A stretch of 64,000 nucleotides of DNA from Aquila chrysaetos chrysaetos (lineage: Eukaryota; Chordata; Aves; Accipitriformes; Accipitridae), in NCBI RefSeq assembly GCF_900496995.4, contig NC_044004.1:83769538-83833537 (forward strand), read 5' to 3'. Both the position numbers and the translations under genes were made by a program. Position 1 is the first letter of the stretch, and each line of letters opens with the position of its first letter. Shown here in pieces: positions 49,219-61,000 of this stretch. The notes under the pieces were generated by a model that was given only the letters and a program-made list of their open reading frames with translations, was not told the DNA's origin and did no database searches.

Positions 49219-49313
49219 TGAGATTTCAAACGCTCCCAGAGTCAGCCTAACACCGATCCTATTGACTTAAACGACACAAATACAAGGCCGAGTGCTTTGG
49301 AAATCCCACCCAT
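49219..49313. repeat. Ancient palindromic repeat, copy 2
   Basis: Left arm GAGATTTCAAACGCT (49220-49234) and right arm AGTGCTTTGGAAATCCCACC (49291-49310) are imperfect inverted repeats. The middle, CCTATTGACTTAAACGAC, matches the ATTGACTT-type core of the same palindromic family inferred at 16584-16712. Orientation is ambiguous because the element is nearly symmetrical. Confidence 0.5.
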
Positions 49314-50760
49314 ATCGCTCTACCATGACATGCAAATTTTGTGGGAGAAGCATATAACAAACGCCTATCAAAACAAGAGTGAAAGAATGCATTCCATATT
49401 ACAAGGCCTGAAGGAAAGAGCTTCTTAAGTCTGAAAAGAAAGGAATAGAAAGTAAATTTGGTTAAGCAAATTGGAAAGAGGGATGGATTTTTGTTTGTTT
49501 GTAATTGGCATAATTTTTAAATGAAGGAATCTGGAGAATATTAACATTTATACCTGAATCCATGCTGAAAGTATTTTTGTAATTTTAGAGCCAAAAATAC
49601 CCTCCTGCCAAAACCTGTAAAATGCTTTTAGAAAAAGGAAAAGAAAAAAAAAAGCACCTTCCAAATGGAATTCACAATTCTCATGGGTAGGTGATCATCA
49701 GCTCCAATTAGTCCCTGGCAGAGGAGTCTGAGCAAGAGTGATAGACTCAGTGCATCCAAAGATGTTTAGTCTAGACTAAACCACGCTGGAATTCTCCACA
49801 GACTAGACCTCAGCCCTCTGGATCCCGGACAGCCATCTACATTGGCTGCAAACAACAACACAGCCTGGATCCTATTCCAGGCTTCACTCCCACCTCTCCT
49901 TATCTAGTCCTATTGCTATTCCCCCTCCTGACTCCCCAGGCACTCGGGGCGACGCTTTAAAAAGCTGTTGACTGTTGCAAGTATTTTAAGCCTTGTTAAT
50001 GAATGTAGGTAATTCTCCCCGCTGCCCCCCAATCATCTGTACAGTAAGCATGTGAGCCAAGCCCAAAATAATAAAACCAGAAAAACGTGTTCATCTGCTA
50101 GACAGCAGCCAGAACCGACGGTTGCCAAAAAGAAAAGAGTCTGGAGCTGCTCTTTATAAAATTTTGTCAGCACAATTAATTCTGAAATATGCTCTGAAAA
50201 TGTGGAACACGGCCCATATGTCACGGCTCCTCTCGCGTATTTAATGTCTTATTGAGAGGGTCTGAATATAAACTCAGTCCTTTCATCTACAAACCTAGCT
50301 TTCCTGCGCAAAGGATTCAGCCAGTAGTTAAGAATTCCCTCCTTGCTCAAACTCCTTCCTAAGCGGAGTCTCTTCAACAGCAAAGACGGTCGCTAACTGA
50401 AGAACTCCTTTACCACCACCCCTGCACCGACGCGCTTCCCAAGGACACCAGTGTGGCTCTGCAGAATCCACAGGGAGGACTGACTTTTGGCTCTGTGGGA
50501 CCAGGCAGGCTCCTTTACACCCCCAGTTTAGAAATGCTGGGCCTGGACTAGAAGCCAGGTTAGTCTTTCGGACCCCTCGGAGCACAGCAATGCAATCTGC
50601 TATCCCTCATTTCCCTTACTTGGTATCTCAACGGAAGATTTTGCCACTTTGCCTGATACCTACCCGCAGCAATAATAAAGTAATGCTGGACTATTATTTT
50701 TCTTTCTTTATACTAGAAATTGGCCATTGGCATTAGCAGAGATAATCTGGCATGAACAGC
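49314..50760. other. Flanking DNA, no gene recognised
   Basis: Contains the 18-bp palindrome described separately, GTTT repeats near 49488, and moderately GC-rich sequence at 50380-50590 whose minus-strand frame has no recognisable domain. Confidence 0.45.
49764..49781. other. Exact 18-bp palindrome
   Basis: GTTTAGTCTAGACTAAAC is perfectly self-complementary with no loop, centred on an XbaI-type TCTAGA. It could be a dimeric protein-binding site. Nothing nearby explains it. Confidence 0.85.
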
Positions 50761-50998
50761 ACCAGGGGAGGTTTAGATTGGATATTAGAAAAAATTTCTG
50801 TACTGAAAGGGTTGTCGGGCATTGGAACAGGCTGCCCAGGGAAGTTGTGGAGTCGCCATCCCTGGAGGTGTTCAAAAAAACACACAGATGAGGCACTTGC
50901 GGACATGGTTGAGTGGGCATGGTGGTGTTGGGTTGACAGTTGCAGTCGATGATCTTAAAAGGTCTTTTCCAACCTAAACGATTCTATGATTCTATTCA
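50761..50998 (+). mobile_element. CR1 LINE 3' end with ATTCTATG tail
   Basis: The plus strand carries AGGGGAGGTTTAGATTGGAT, TCTGTACTGAAAGGGTTGTC, GGAACAGGCTGCCCAGGGAA, CATCCCTGGAGGTGTTCAAA, GATGATCTTAAAAGGTCTTT and CCAACCTAAACGATTCTATG, the standard CR1 3' end in order, finishing with one and a half ATTCTATG octamers. It is 5'-truncated at about 240 bases and little diverged, so it is probably the youngest insertion here. The octamer tail is the CR1 integration signature and the clearest sign of a bird or crocodilian genome. Confidence 0.95.
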
Positions 50999-53900
50999 AG
51001 CCGGGGAGCTGCACCCACTCCTCCAGCAAAGCAAAAATGCAACTATCAAATGTGAAAACATAGTGGCCTTTATTTACACATATTGCTTGAATTGCACCTC
51101 TTCTTTGGGAGAATTCAGACACAGCTCCAAGTTTTCCAGCACATTTTCTCGTGATTCGAAGTCCAATTTAATGATCCCCAAACTCTGAAGAAGTTCAGTT
51201 TGATTCAGGTCCAGACCTGAAATCCATGGCAGAAGCCCATCACCAGCACGTTTTCATAAAAGAAACATCTACGCTTACTTATTTCTCTTACTTAATTCTT
51301 GCCACCAGGCAAGGAATGAAAGGAACAGAAACATAAATAATTAGATGATCCTGTCGACCATTCCCTGCATTTTTATTATTGGAGGCCCATCCTGGCCAAT
51401 TCTTGAAAAGCATTCAAAATAACCTGAGAAAGAGGAGAGGGCAGAGAAAGGACATCTGGAAAGCAGAAAGGAAGAGTTGCTTCAAAACGTAGCTTTTGGT
51501 TAAAGCTTGTATTCAAAACGCATCCAAAACGCAAAGGAAGAAAGAACATTTCCCTGTGCTGGTCTCGCCAGCCATGCAGAAAAGTCTTCTCCGCCAGATA
51601 TTCAGGAGTGCTCAGTCCTGTGTAAATACTGGAATGACATCCAGTGGGAGGTATGGAGCAAGGTTTCTGGAAAGCCAACTGTCTCCACTGAAATGCCTAC
51701 GTGCTGGAAAACTAACAAGTCCTTTGTGAACAATCCCAATGCAACAGCAGGAACAAGAGCTCATTTTTTCATTTCTACTGAGACCAACCGACCAGTTAGG
51801 TAAAAAAGAACGGACATTTAGATCAAGCTATAGACTAAGACATACGATTAGGTCCAAACAAACGACTTGGGAAGAACTGAGGGGTCTGGGACCCAAACCT
51901 GCTCGCCCAGAGATGAGCTGCTATATCCAACTCTCATCTATAACTATTCAGGACTCAGAAAATTATTTTTCCTCTAAATTCCAAGAAGCACTCAGTCTGC
52001 TAAACAATCCCAGACTGATGTTTTACACATCAGCAAGATTGTGCACTTAACAAAATGCAGTGGTCAGAACCTTCTTGTAAAAGACGTGAGGAAGTAGTAG
52101 TACACACAGTCACACAATTTTACAACAAGAACTGTCACTCAAACGTGCCAAACAGGCTGGCAATTTTAAGAGAGTAGTACTAGATCAGTACTATTTTGGA
52201 ATTTTATCCTTCATGAGGCAGTTAAAATCATTTTCACTGGATGCATATAACTCATTGCACTTGCACCAAACCATGAACTTCATCCGTGACGATTTCCCAA
52301 GATTCTGCGTAAAAGAAGTTAGATGTTGCAACATAAACTAAGGTAACAGTACACGCTTAACAGTCCATCTCTTTACAAGTAGTACAAAATAGCTCTTACA
52401 AATATGAATTTCACATTTTCAGAAATAAACTAAATTGTTCTAAGCACCAAAATGGCAGGGTTTTAAGCAGATAGGTTTTTTTTTTTTTTAAGCTACACAG
52501 AACACAAACATCCCCACTGTCCCCCCAAACAGCATTCCAGCCACAGCCTTGTGACAGATTAAGCAGGAGATGGGGTGAATGGATCCTTCTGTTTCTGCAG
52601 TGCTCCAGCAAGGTAGCTTTGGTGACTGAACAGGTGAAAATGGCTTTAACAAAAATGAACCAATGGCTGTGACAGTAGCATAACGCTGCACACCATTCTT
52701 GACCTGATTTCCTTAGGCTAATTTAATTCTCCTGATACACTATGGATTGAATTACACTGGATAGAAGGTATTCTTATTTACACACAGGTGAAATCTATTT
52801 ATATGTCCACAGAGTTTTTGGGTAAGACAATGTACACCTTTCTGACTGAAATTGTTTTGTTTTGTTTTAAAAATCTTAGTGGCACAGGGTATGACTAATG
52901 GTAGCTTCTAACTTAAAAAACTTTTTTGGAAACAAATCAGATAAATTTTCTGTAAGAACTATGTTTTTAATATTGTTATTTTAAGATGTCTTCAGCTCAG
53001 CCAGGAAAACTCAGAGATAATATAGCCTTCACAATAATGAGCTGGGTTATCCTAGCTCAGGACAGATCATTAATGGAATGGGTAACAAAGTTCCAACTGC
53101 AGAACCTTTATTACTAGTAGTAATGGGTTTGACAAAAAAATGAAGTGTCTTGACTTAAACATCCCAAAACACATTTAAAAGAGTGGCTGTTTAATTTTTC
53201 TTTCAGTTTTTTAGACATATAGCTAATCTGCAAGCTAAACAAGCTCTGATTTGGAGTAGTAAAGAACATTAAGCGTAGTACAATAACACAACATACCACT
53301 GTGTTCGCACAGATGAGAACGTTACTTGCAATTTTTAGCTGCTGAGACTGAATAGCACAGAATTTGTGAAATCTTCTGGTTAGTATTTCACTGTTAGATA
53401 TTTCTCTGGAAAATTCCAAGAGGTCAATTGTGAAAATGTCTACCAAATTCCCATTCTTAGCTCCTACCATGTAAACCACGTAATAATTTCAAAGAGTATT
53501 TTGGATTTACTGTTGTAAACTAGGCTATACTGGCACTGTGTGCTTTGCTTACATCTTAACTTTCTTAACATATGAGGGTATCTAACATAAAAAGTATATA
53601 TTTGATGTGCTTTGTCTTAAAGGTTACGTTTGCACCCTGAATGGGAACATTTTGAGAAGTTCAATACTCGCACGCGCATTCTAAGCTTTTCAAATAGAGA
53701 CCTTGATGAATTATAAAATTTGCTGAGAAAACAAGCCCTGAATCCCATTTCAGAATGTTGAACGGATGCATTTCTTTTGCTTATGGGATGCATTTAACTG
53801 CTCACACTGAAAAGATGGCACCAGGTGGACATGGGAATCATGGTTAACCAAGCAGCCACCTCTAATTACAATATCTCAGCAGTCACCCACCACTGTCTCT

Positions 53901-54924
53901 AGTGAAGCTAGAACAGATGTTTAAAGGGATTCTCCTGGCATTTAAGAGTCCTTACAGGAAAAAAAAAAACCCAAAACATCTTGAAGCAATCAGGCAAAGG
54001 ATTGTAACTCTAATTTAAAGACAACCATTGGCAAATGAAGTATATTAGTTAAGCAAACTTTCCTAAGGAAACAATACCTGGTTATCTCAGACTTACATGC
54101 TTATCCACTTGCCCTGGGCCAGAGCAGACAGCTTCTACAGACCAGCTGTTCTCACGTTTTTAGGGTAGACTCTGCCTTCTTTTTTGTACTAGTACTGAGC
54201 CCTGGCCTCCGCTCACACCTACCCCCACGTATGCACGTCCTGCCCTAAGCCTCTAACACGTCAGTTACCAACACATCTTATACTGTATCTTACACTGCCA
54301 AGAAAAGAAAGAAACCAGAAAAGACTTCCTACACCGCTTTCTGTGCCAGCCGGCCTCGCCTGACTTCCCATCTCGTGTACTGTGAAGAAAATATCACACT
54401 TCACGTGGCTGCCAGAGAAAAGAAGACTTTCAAGACCGAGACAGAAAAGCGGGGAAGGGGAGGATGGAGGCCAGCTGGAATTTCCCTGGAGCTCCCCAGA
54501 CTCCTCTGCAGCACGCTTTCTCCATAACCTCTTCCCCCTCCGTCCAGGGAAGCTCCCTGGTTCTTCCCTCCTTAGCTCTTTCAGAAATGGACAGAGAGAC
54601 ACTCTCAACATGTGTGTGCAAATTAGTGTGTATATCAAAACTGATATTAGCATCGACAGCACAATACTGAAGTTGCACACAGGACACACGTTTCTAAAGG
54701 TGTTTTTCATCCCCATGTTCCTCCAATAGCGTCGCTACAATGACAACAGAGCTCTGTCTCATGATAATCCGGCATTCATTCATTCACAGAATATCTTGTA
54801 CGTTATAGCTCTAGAAATAACGCCAGTTCCAGATAATCTTTATATATAAAGACTCCACTCAACAACGTGCTTACCCTTGTGGCTGCTGCAGTGGGGGCAG
54901 GGTGTCAAGAAAGGCTGTCCGCAC
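50999..54924. other. Flanking DNA, no gene recognised
   Basis: AT-rich with a 14-T run at 52476-52489 and GTTTT repeats near 52855-52868. Minus-strand frames of 121 codons (53114-53479) and 151 codons (54261-54716) have no recognised domain or convincing splice context. Confidence 0.45.
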
Positions 54925-55065
54925 TAATGGCTGGCTGGGTGACCTTGGGCAGGCCATTAAATCTGTGCACCTCACGTACCTATCCTATGAGTAGAGACTG
55001 CCACCAAGCTCAAAGGGACCTTTGTGAGACTGCTACATAAACACTGAATTTAATATTATTCCTAC
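54925..55065 (+). mobile_element. MIR-like ancient SINE
   Basis: TGGCTGGCTGGGTGACCTTGGGCAGGCCATTAAATCTGTGCACCTC matches the conserved MIR core (GCTGTGTGACCTTGGGCAAGTCA..AACCTCTCTGTGCCTCAG; core read at 54928-54973). It is followed by GACCTTTGTGAGACTGCTAC and ATTTAATATTATTCC, like the MIR 3' part. Divergence is high, as expected for a repeat older than the bird-mammal split. The 5' end is uncertain. Confidence 0.65.
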
Positions 55066-58000
55066 GTGAACTGAAAGGATAAAAGAGGACTCATTGGAGT
55101 ATAAAACCTCCAAGCTCCCTACAACAGAACCAACTCTGAGGATGTACACAAAGTTAAAATAAATTAAGAACAGCATTCATGTTAGCGTGAAAAGCCGAAC
55201 CAAAACGACAAAAAACTCTTTTGAAGTCTGAAGGAGTTTAGAAGACGAGAACGGGTACTCTTGTTATGCTTCCAAGCCTGTCAAACCCAGGAGTTGTTAG
55301 AAATCTTGTTCACCAGCAATTTCCAGCATGATTTCTCACTGAATTGATGCACATAAATTTAATCCAGAGACAATTCCCAATTTATAGCTTTATAAAATAT
55401 CTGTAACAAAAATAAAAACAGCTTAAAATCTGCCATAAGCTTTAGAATTACGTTTTCCATGGAGCAGTCTGAATGTCCAGGGCAACATAAATGCACTTTC
55501 TTGTGTAGTGTCTGTAAATTTGATTAAAGACTAGCTAAAACTGGCCACACATTCTTTAGTCAGGTTTCGTGATTTGCTGAATCTATGTAGTAATATCAGC
55601 AGTGACAAGACAGTCATATTACCAAAAACCAGGATTCTACAGGAGAGTTTTCTATTTTAACATGCATACACATACACACAGATGCACATATGAACAACTT
55701 CACTGGGGCATATTGGTGAAGAAACGATGATTAGATAATTTCTTTCTCTTACACATTTTTGGACCATCATTTCCTAATGAGGATAACCATCCTCCTTTCC
55801 CTTCAGCAGCTCCTATGACAGCACCTATGTCATTTCTACAGGTCTGGGAAGGGTCTTATTAGTTTCTATTTGAACTTACAATGTGCATGAGTTTATCTTT
55901 CTCATCCTTCAGTACTGTAACTTAGCATAGCTTCTTTAATAATATTGACCGTAGCATAGGCCCAGCATATACTCTCGTAATGACATTCGAATACCATTTC
56001 CGTTATCAGTGTCTTGACAACAAGACAAGGCTGCCAGAACAGCGGAGTAGAAAGACTGCCACAGCACATTGACTACTACCTGTTATTTTTATACCTCTCT
56101 CTTTTTCTTCATACAGCAAAAAGTCATGCAACCGTTCTTTTAGTAAAATAAATATATTTAAAACCATGGAAATAACAGTTACCTTTTCATGCCTACCATG
56201 GAGCTTTAAAAGTGGAAGAGAAGCAAGCATAGACTTTCTGTACAGTCCTGGCACAGCTGTTGTGCCCACATGATCCGGCTCAGAATCGGACCTACCACAT
56301 CCACAGTCTACCTACATTCAGATGTCAACAGTAGCAACTTACTATCATATTCCAATAATACTTCCAAACATACAAATAAGAGTAGACAAAGAGCCTGACT
56401 TACTCATCTCTTCGTCACATACAGAAACATTCTTGCTGTGAGGTTTGGTCACAGGCCAGTTCTTTCAGACTTAAAAAAAAAACCCAAACAAAAAAACCCC
56501 AAACCATTATCTGACTATAACTGTAGGAACATACTGAATGCTAAACATTTTGAAAATGCAAATCTTAATAGCAATAGCATCTGCTCTTTATAAAGTGATA
56601 TTTTTGTGCCAACAATGCAGAAAATGAATACTATGCTGTGGTAGTGCTACTAGTTTCAAGTTGATTATGGAGAGCCTTGTGAAGTCCTAAATTCTCCAAT
56701 GAAACCAATGCTTTAAGCCCTTTATTTTTTACTTCAAGCAGCCTGGCTTTTAAACAAAGAATTACAACTTCGAGAAGTATGCCTTAAAGGATCCGTATTT
56801 TCATCCTCTGGGAATCTAAGTGAGCCACTGAAAGCTCTTCTCTAAATTTTCAGATCTAACTGCTATGACTGCTTCTTCCCAAAACATCACGTCATCTAGT
56901 ACTGTAGTCTAGTTCCGACGCAAAACTCTTTAACAACTGACACGAGGGTGCTGTCTGTGGAAAGGTTAATGGGACCAATGAGTAGAAAGCAATAGCTGGT
57001 CATGATTTCTTCTACTTTCACTATGCTTTCTCATTTCTTTTACTACTGCCAGTACTAGTAACTCTAATCAACACTACTCAACAGCACGCACCCAAGAGAA
57101 CCCAGCAGCATTGCCTTCTTCCCAGCTACACAAGGTGAAATCTCACAGCTTTTCTAATGATGTCCTCTACAAGGTATAAATCAATCAGAGGGAAGAGTGA
57201 CCCCCAATAGATAGGTGTATGAAGAACTACCATTCCAGACCACATTACATTTCCTTTCAAGAGGTTTTAGAGAGCTTTTCTTTCTAAAACAGAGATTCCA
57301 ACCAACAGGTATAATCAGCACATGAAATACATACTTGAATGTCCAGAACTTGCTGTTGATCAAACTCTACTCTGCTGCTGGATAAAATGTTGAAAGTTTC
57401 ATTTCTAAGAGAGCTTTCCCCCGGTATTACTGTAAATCTATTGATAGCATGAGATAATAAAGACACTATGGGGAAAGAAACAACATCTTTTATATATCGG
57501 CTAGATCCTGTTAATTTACAAGGACACTTTAACAAGAGATCATTTAAAATAAAGCAACTTACAATAGGACACTTCTATGCAGACTTCACAGCATCATGGC
57601 TACATTCACTCAAAAAGCCTCGATGCACATATTGTCTCTAGAGACAACATCCTTGGCATCACTAACATCCCTGGTATCAACAGGGGAATTAGTTCAGTAA
57701 GTTCATCCCAAGCCAAATTGTGTCCGGGGATGCTCACCAACTCAAAAAGAATGTGCAGTTCTTTATTTGCATTTTTTAAGACTGTGGTATTAGTCTCTCA
57801 TGTCTGAAGGCACTTTAAAATTCAAGCTGATGCTTATAAAACCTGGCAGATTTACACCATTGAAACCTGGCGCCTTCCAATGTGGCAGTGTGAACTTGAT
57901 CCTTGTCATTGCTGCTACATCCCATCCTACGCTCACCAAAAGATACATGGAGGGAGGATAACTAACATGACAAGCCAAACCATTTTTCTGGTTTTTTTTA

Positions 58001-61000
58001 TCTTCCAATTGCCAAGCACGATGAGTGATTTCCATGATGTGCACACTCTACTACCAGGAAAAGAGTCTGAGGCTTCAAACAAATTTCACAAGGCCGCAAA
58101 TGTCTATCACTAGCTATTATTGCAGGTAGAACAATGGAGTCACTGCCAATCAAGGCCTTGAGCTTTCCGACGACTTCAGCGACCTCTGAATAAGACTCCC
58201 GACTTTAATTCAAGCAATGACAGACTCAGATACCACACGAAGGCCATGAACTTTCTTAGTGTATTTAAAATATTTGCAGGGGCTGAAGTTTATGGGTAAT
58301 TTAAAGCAGGCTGCAGACTCGCAATGATTCTTGTGATGCAGACCAAGGTGGTGCATACACATAAACGCGCAACATTAACATCTCCATGAAATGACCCATT
58401 GTGGCTAATTATGATGACTGTTCGGTGTAATATACAACGGTTACTTCATTAAGAGTCAAATCCTGATCATGCATTTTTAACAATTAAACAGAGTTGCCTA
58501 TCACCTATATGAGAGGAACCCACTCAGCAAACCTCTCTGAACTGTAGCGTATCTTTGAGGAAAAACCCCCAAACCATCTCCTCTTTTGATAAACTGTTCC
58601 AACAGGTATGAAGACAGAAGAGTAAGCACAGTGAACCAACCACCCGTGCCTAAGAAGCTGCAGGACTGAAGACTCCGCCACTCCCTTCTCTAATAGACTA
58701 TTTCATTATTACATACCTAAACCCAAGAGAAGCGGGGTGTAACCTGTGCTGTGCGCCAGCAGGGTTTTCTGTTTCCTTTTAATGCTGTGGAACTGCCAAA
58801 CTACTCGGCAGCGAAACTACCAGGCAGCCTATCGCCAAGTGTCTCTTTCAAGGTATCAAAACATAAAGCTCCCTCCTGTCTGCGAGCCATCTGCCGTGCA
58901 TATGGAAACCTGACGTATGGTGCCTCTCAAAATGAGCGCCCCTGTCCAGACTCCATGTAATAAACATTCCCAGATGCAGAAGCCTCAGACGATGCTATGA
59001 GAAATGCGAAGCAAACAAATGAGGACGCCCACTGGGGTCTCCTCACAAACCAACGTAGTGAAGCAACACACAGAGGATAGCCTTAAACTAATACAGACCG
59101 GTGTTGCGATGCAATGAAAAACCAGCTTCACAACTGTGCATACTACTTATACTTGTCAATGCAAGGCTCACTGTTCATGTCATGGGTGCCACTGGAAAAT
59201 CCTGATGGCTTTTTTTAACCTTGTTTGCACTGCAAAACATAAACGTCAGTTTGCTTATTATAAACTGGCTGATAATAAGAACTGAGATTTCTGACTGAGT
59301 GCCATGTAAGCAGCAAGTCACGGATATTTTTTTTAATAAAAAAGTGTAACTTTTTTTCCTCTATTCTGTTTCATTCTTTTCTGTGTTTATAGGGTTCTTC
59401 AGCAGGGAAAAGGCCAGAGAAAATGAGATTTCATTCAGGGAATTGGTTCATTCCAACAGAGCGTTTTACAGAATGGGGCAGAAAAAGATTGAAATGGTTA
59501 TTCCCAGAGGACAGTGATGTAATATTCTTGCACACATTGATGAGTATCTCAAGAATCTAATCCTTAGGAGGAAATAATAATTTTTTTCTGGCTAAACTTC
59601 AGTGGTTACTCTTTTGAGGACTATGAGATCCATCATTCAAAATGAGATTTTTTCATGCTGATTATTCTTCTTTTAAAGCAAAGAATGCAAAATAAATACT
59701 TAATCTCTGTTGGACTAAACCTTATTATTTGCAGGATTTCCCATGTTCACCAGCACGCTTCTTAACCCACGTCTATCACTTAATGCTAACCCTTGCAAAA
59801 TTACCATGCACTGGCTCAGGGGTAACCCAGTTTGCTCACATGCCTTCACTTCAGCACTGAAGACATTGTCTGATTACTCACTAAGGCAGCAAGAATTAAA
59901 CTACCGTGCTTTATTTCACACGGGGTGAACTTACAATATGGATTCCCCGTAGGAGGAGGATTTAATTTAGAACAAGCCAGTGAAGATGAAATCAGGATTC
60001 TCTATATGCCTTTGTTGCAAGAAGTGAGAAAAAGGCATCCCTGCAGGATGCACTTAGGGCTCAAAAATCATCCCCATGGACCAGTCTCTCACTTCTTGTA
60101 ACACTGAAACCCAAAATCCTCCCATATTCCAGCAAAGGGTCCCAGATCCATTGGCAGTGCTTACCCTCTGCTCTTCCAACATCGGTTCTTCCCTATTCAT
60201 AAAAGAGCTCAAATGCATGTTTTACTTCCAGTACATTTTTTTCCCCGAAACAGGAGACTCCCAGTCACTCATTACTTCTAGTCGTCTTTCCAAAAGAAAT
60301 GACACTTGTGGATCCTGGTCTGTCTGTGCTCCTATTCCCACTCTCCCTTTGAACCCACTGGTTAATCTTAATCCAATTTAGAGTTGGAATCGAAGTCTCA
60401 AAGTTCTGATATATTTCAGAAATATAAGCAGCTGATACAGCAGAGACCCTATTAATTCCTCCATTCCATAATTTACATGGGCATAAGGAAGCAGCAATTT
60501 TTCCTTGTTCCTATGACTACGACCTTCAGAAAGATTCAAGCAAACAAAGTAAAGTTGCTCAGCATGGGACCCTGCCCTGCCAGGTTAGGTTTCATAGGGA
60601 TTCTCTAAGCAGCAGCATTAACCAAAGCCTTCACGCCAAAGCTACTTGGTTTGCATTTATGCAGCTCTTCATATATTTCAGGGGAATGACTTCTGATTTC
60701 AGAGCAAGAGAAGAATCAGGTTCAAATCTGTTTGATTTGCTCTTATGAATGCTGGCAGACAATAAACCTAATATACCTGCAGAAGCACTCATCTCCCTAG
60801 AACTGGGACATTTCCAAGTCACTGTGTTCATTCAAAAGATATTCTGAATGCTCCCACTCAAAACCCAAAAGATGGGCAAATACATTCCATAACTGTAAAT
60901 GCTTAACTGTCTGTACTGAGATACTCAGGGAGATTGGAAAGCTAATAAATTAAACCAATTTTGCTCAGGTTTGGTAGCCATGCCTCCACACTGCTACCCC

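Noticed and set aside
50752..50952. 66-codon plus-strand frame and a 70-codon minus-strand frame
   Set aside because: They lie in the CR1 3' UTR, which is non-coding.
53114..53479. 121-codon minus-strand frame
   Set aside because: No recognisable domain, AT-rich codon choice like the background, no splice context, and such lengths are expected by chance in 64 kb.
54261..54729. Overlapping 151-codon (minus) and 115-codon (plus) frames
   Set aside because: Opposite-strand overlap and no family resemblance suggest chance in a moderately GC-rich stretch.
57840..57900. Possible old palindromic repeat (TTTACACCATTGAAACC)
   Set aside because: Only one short motif matches the pattern; no second arm could be found.
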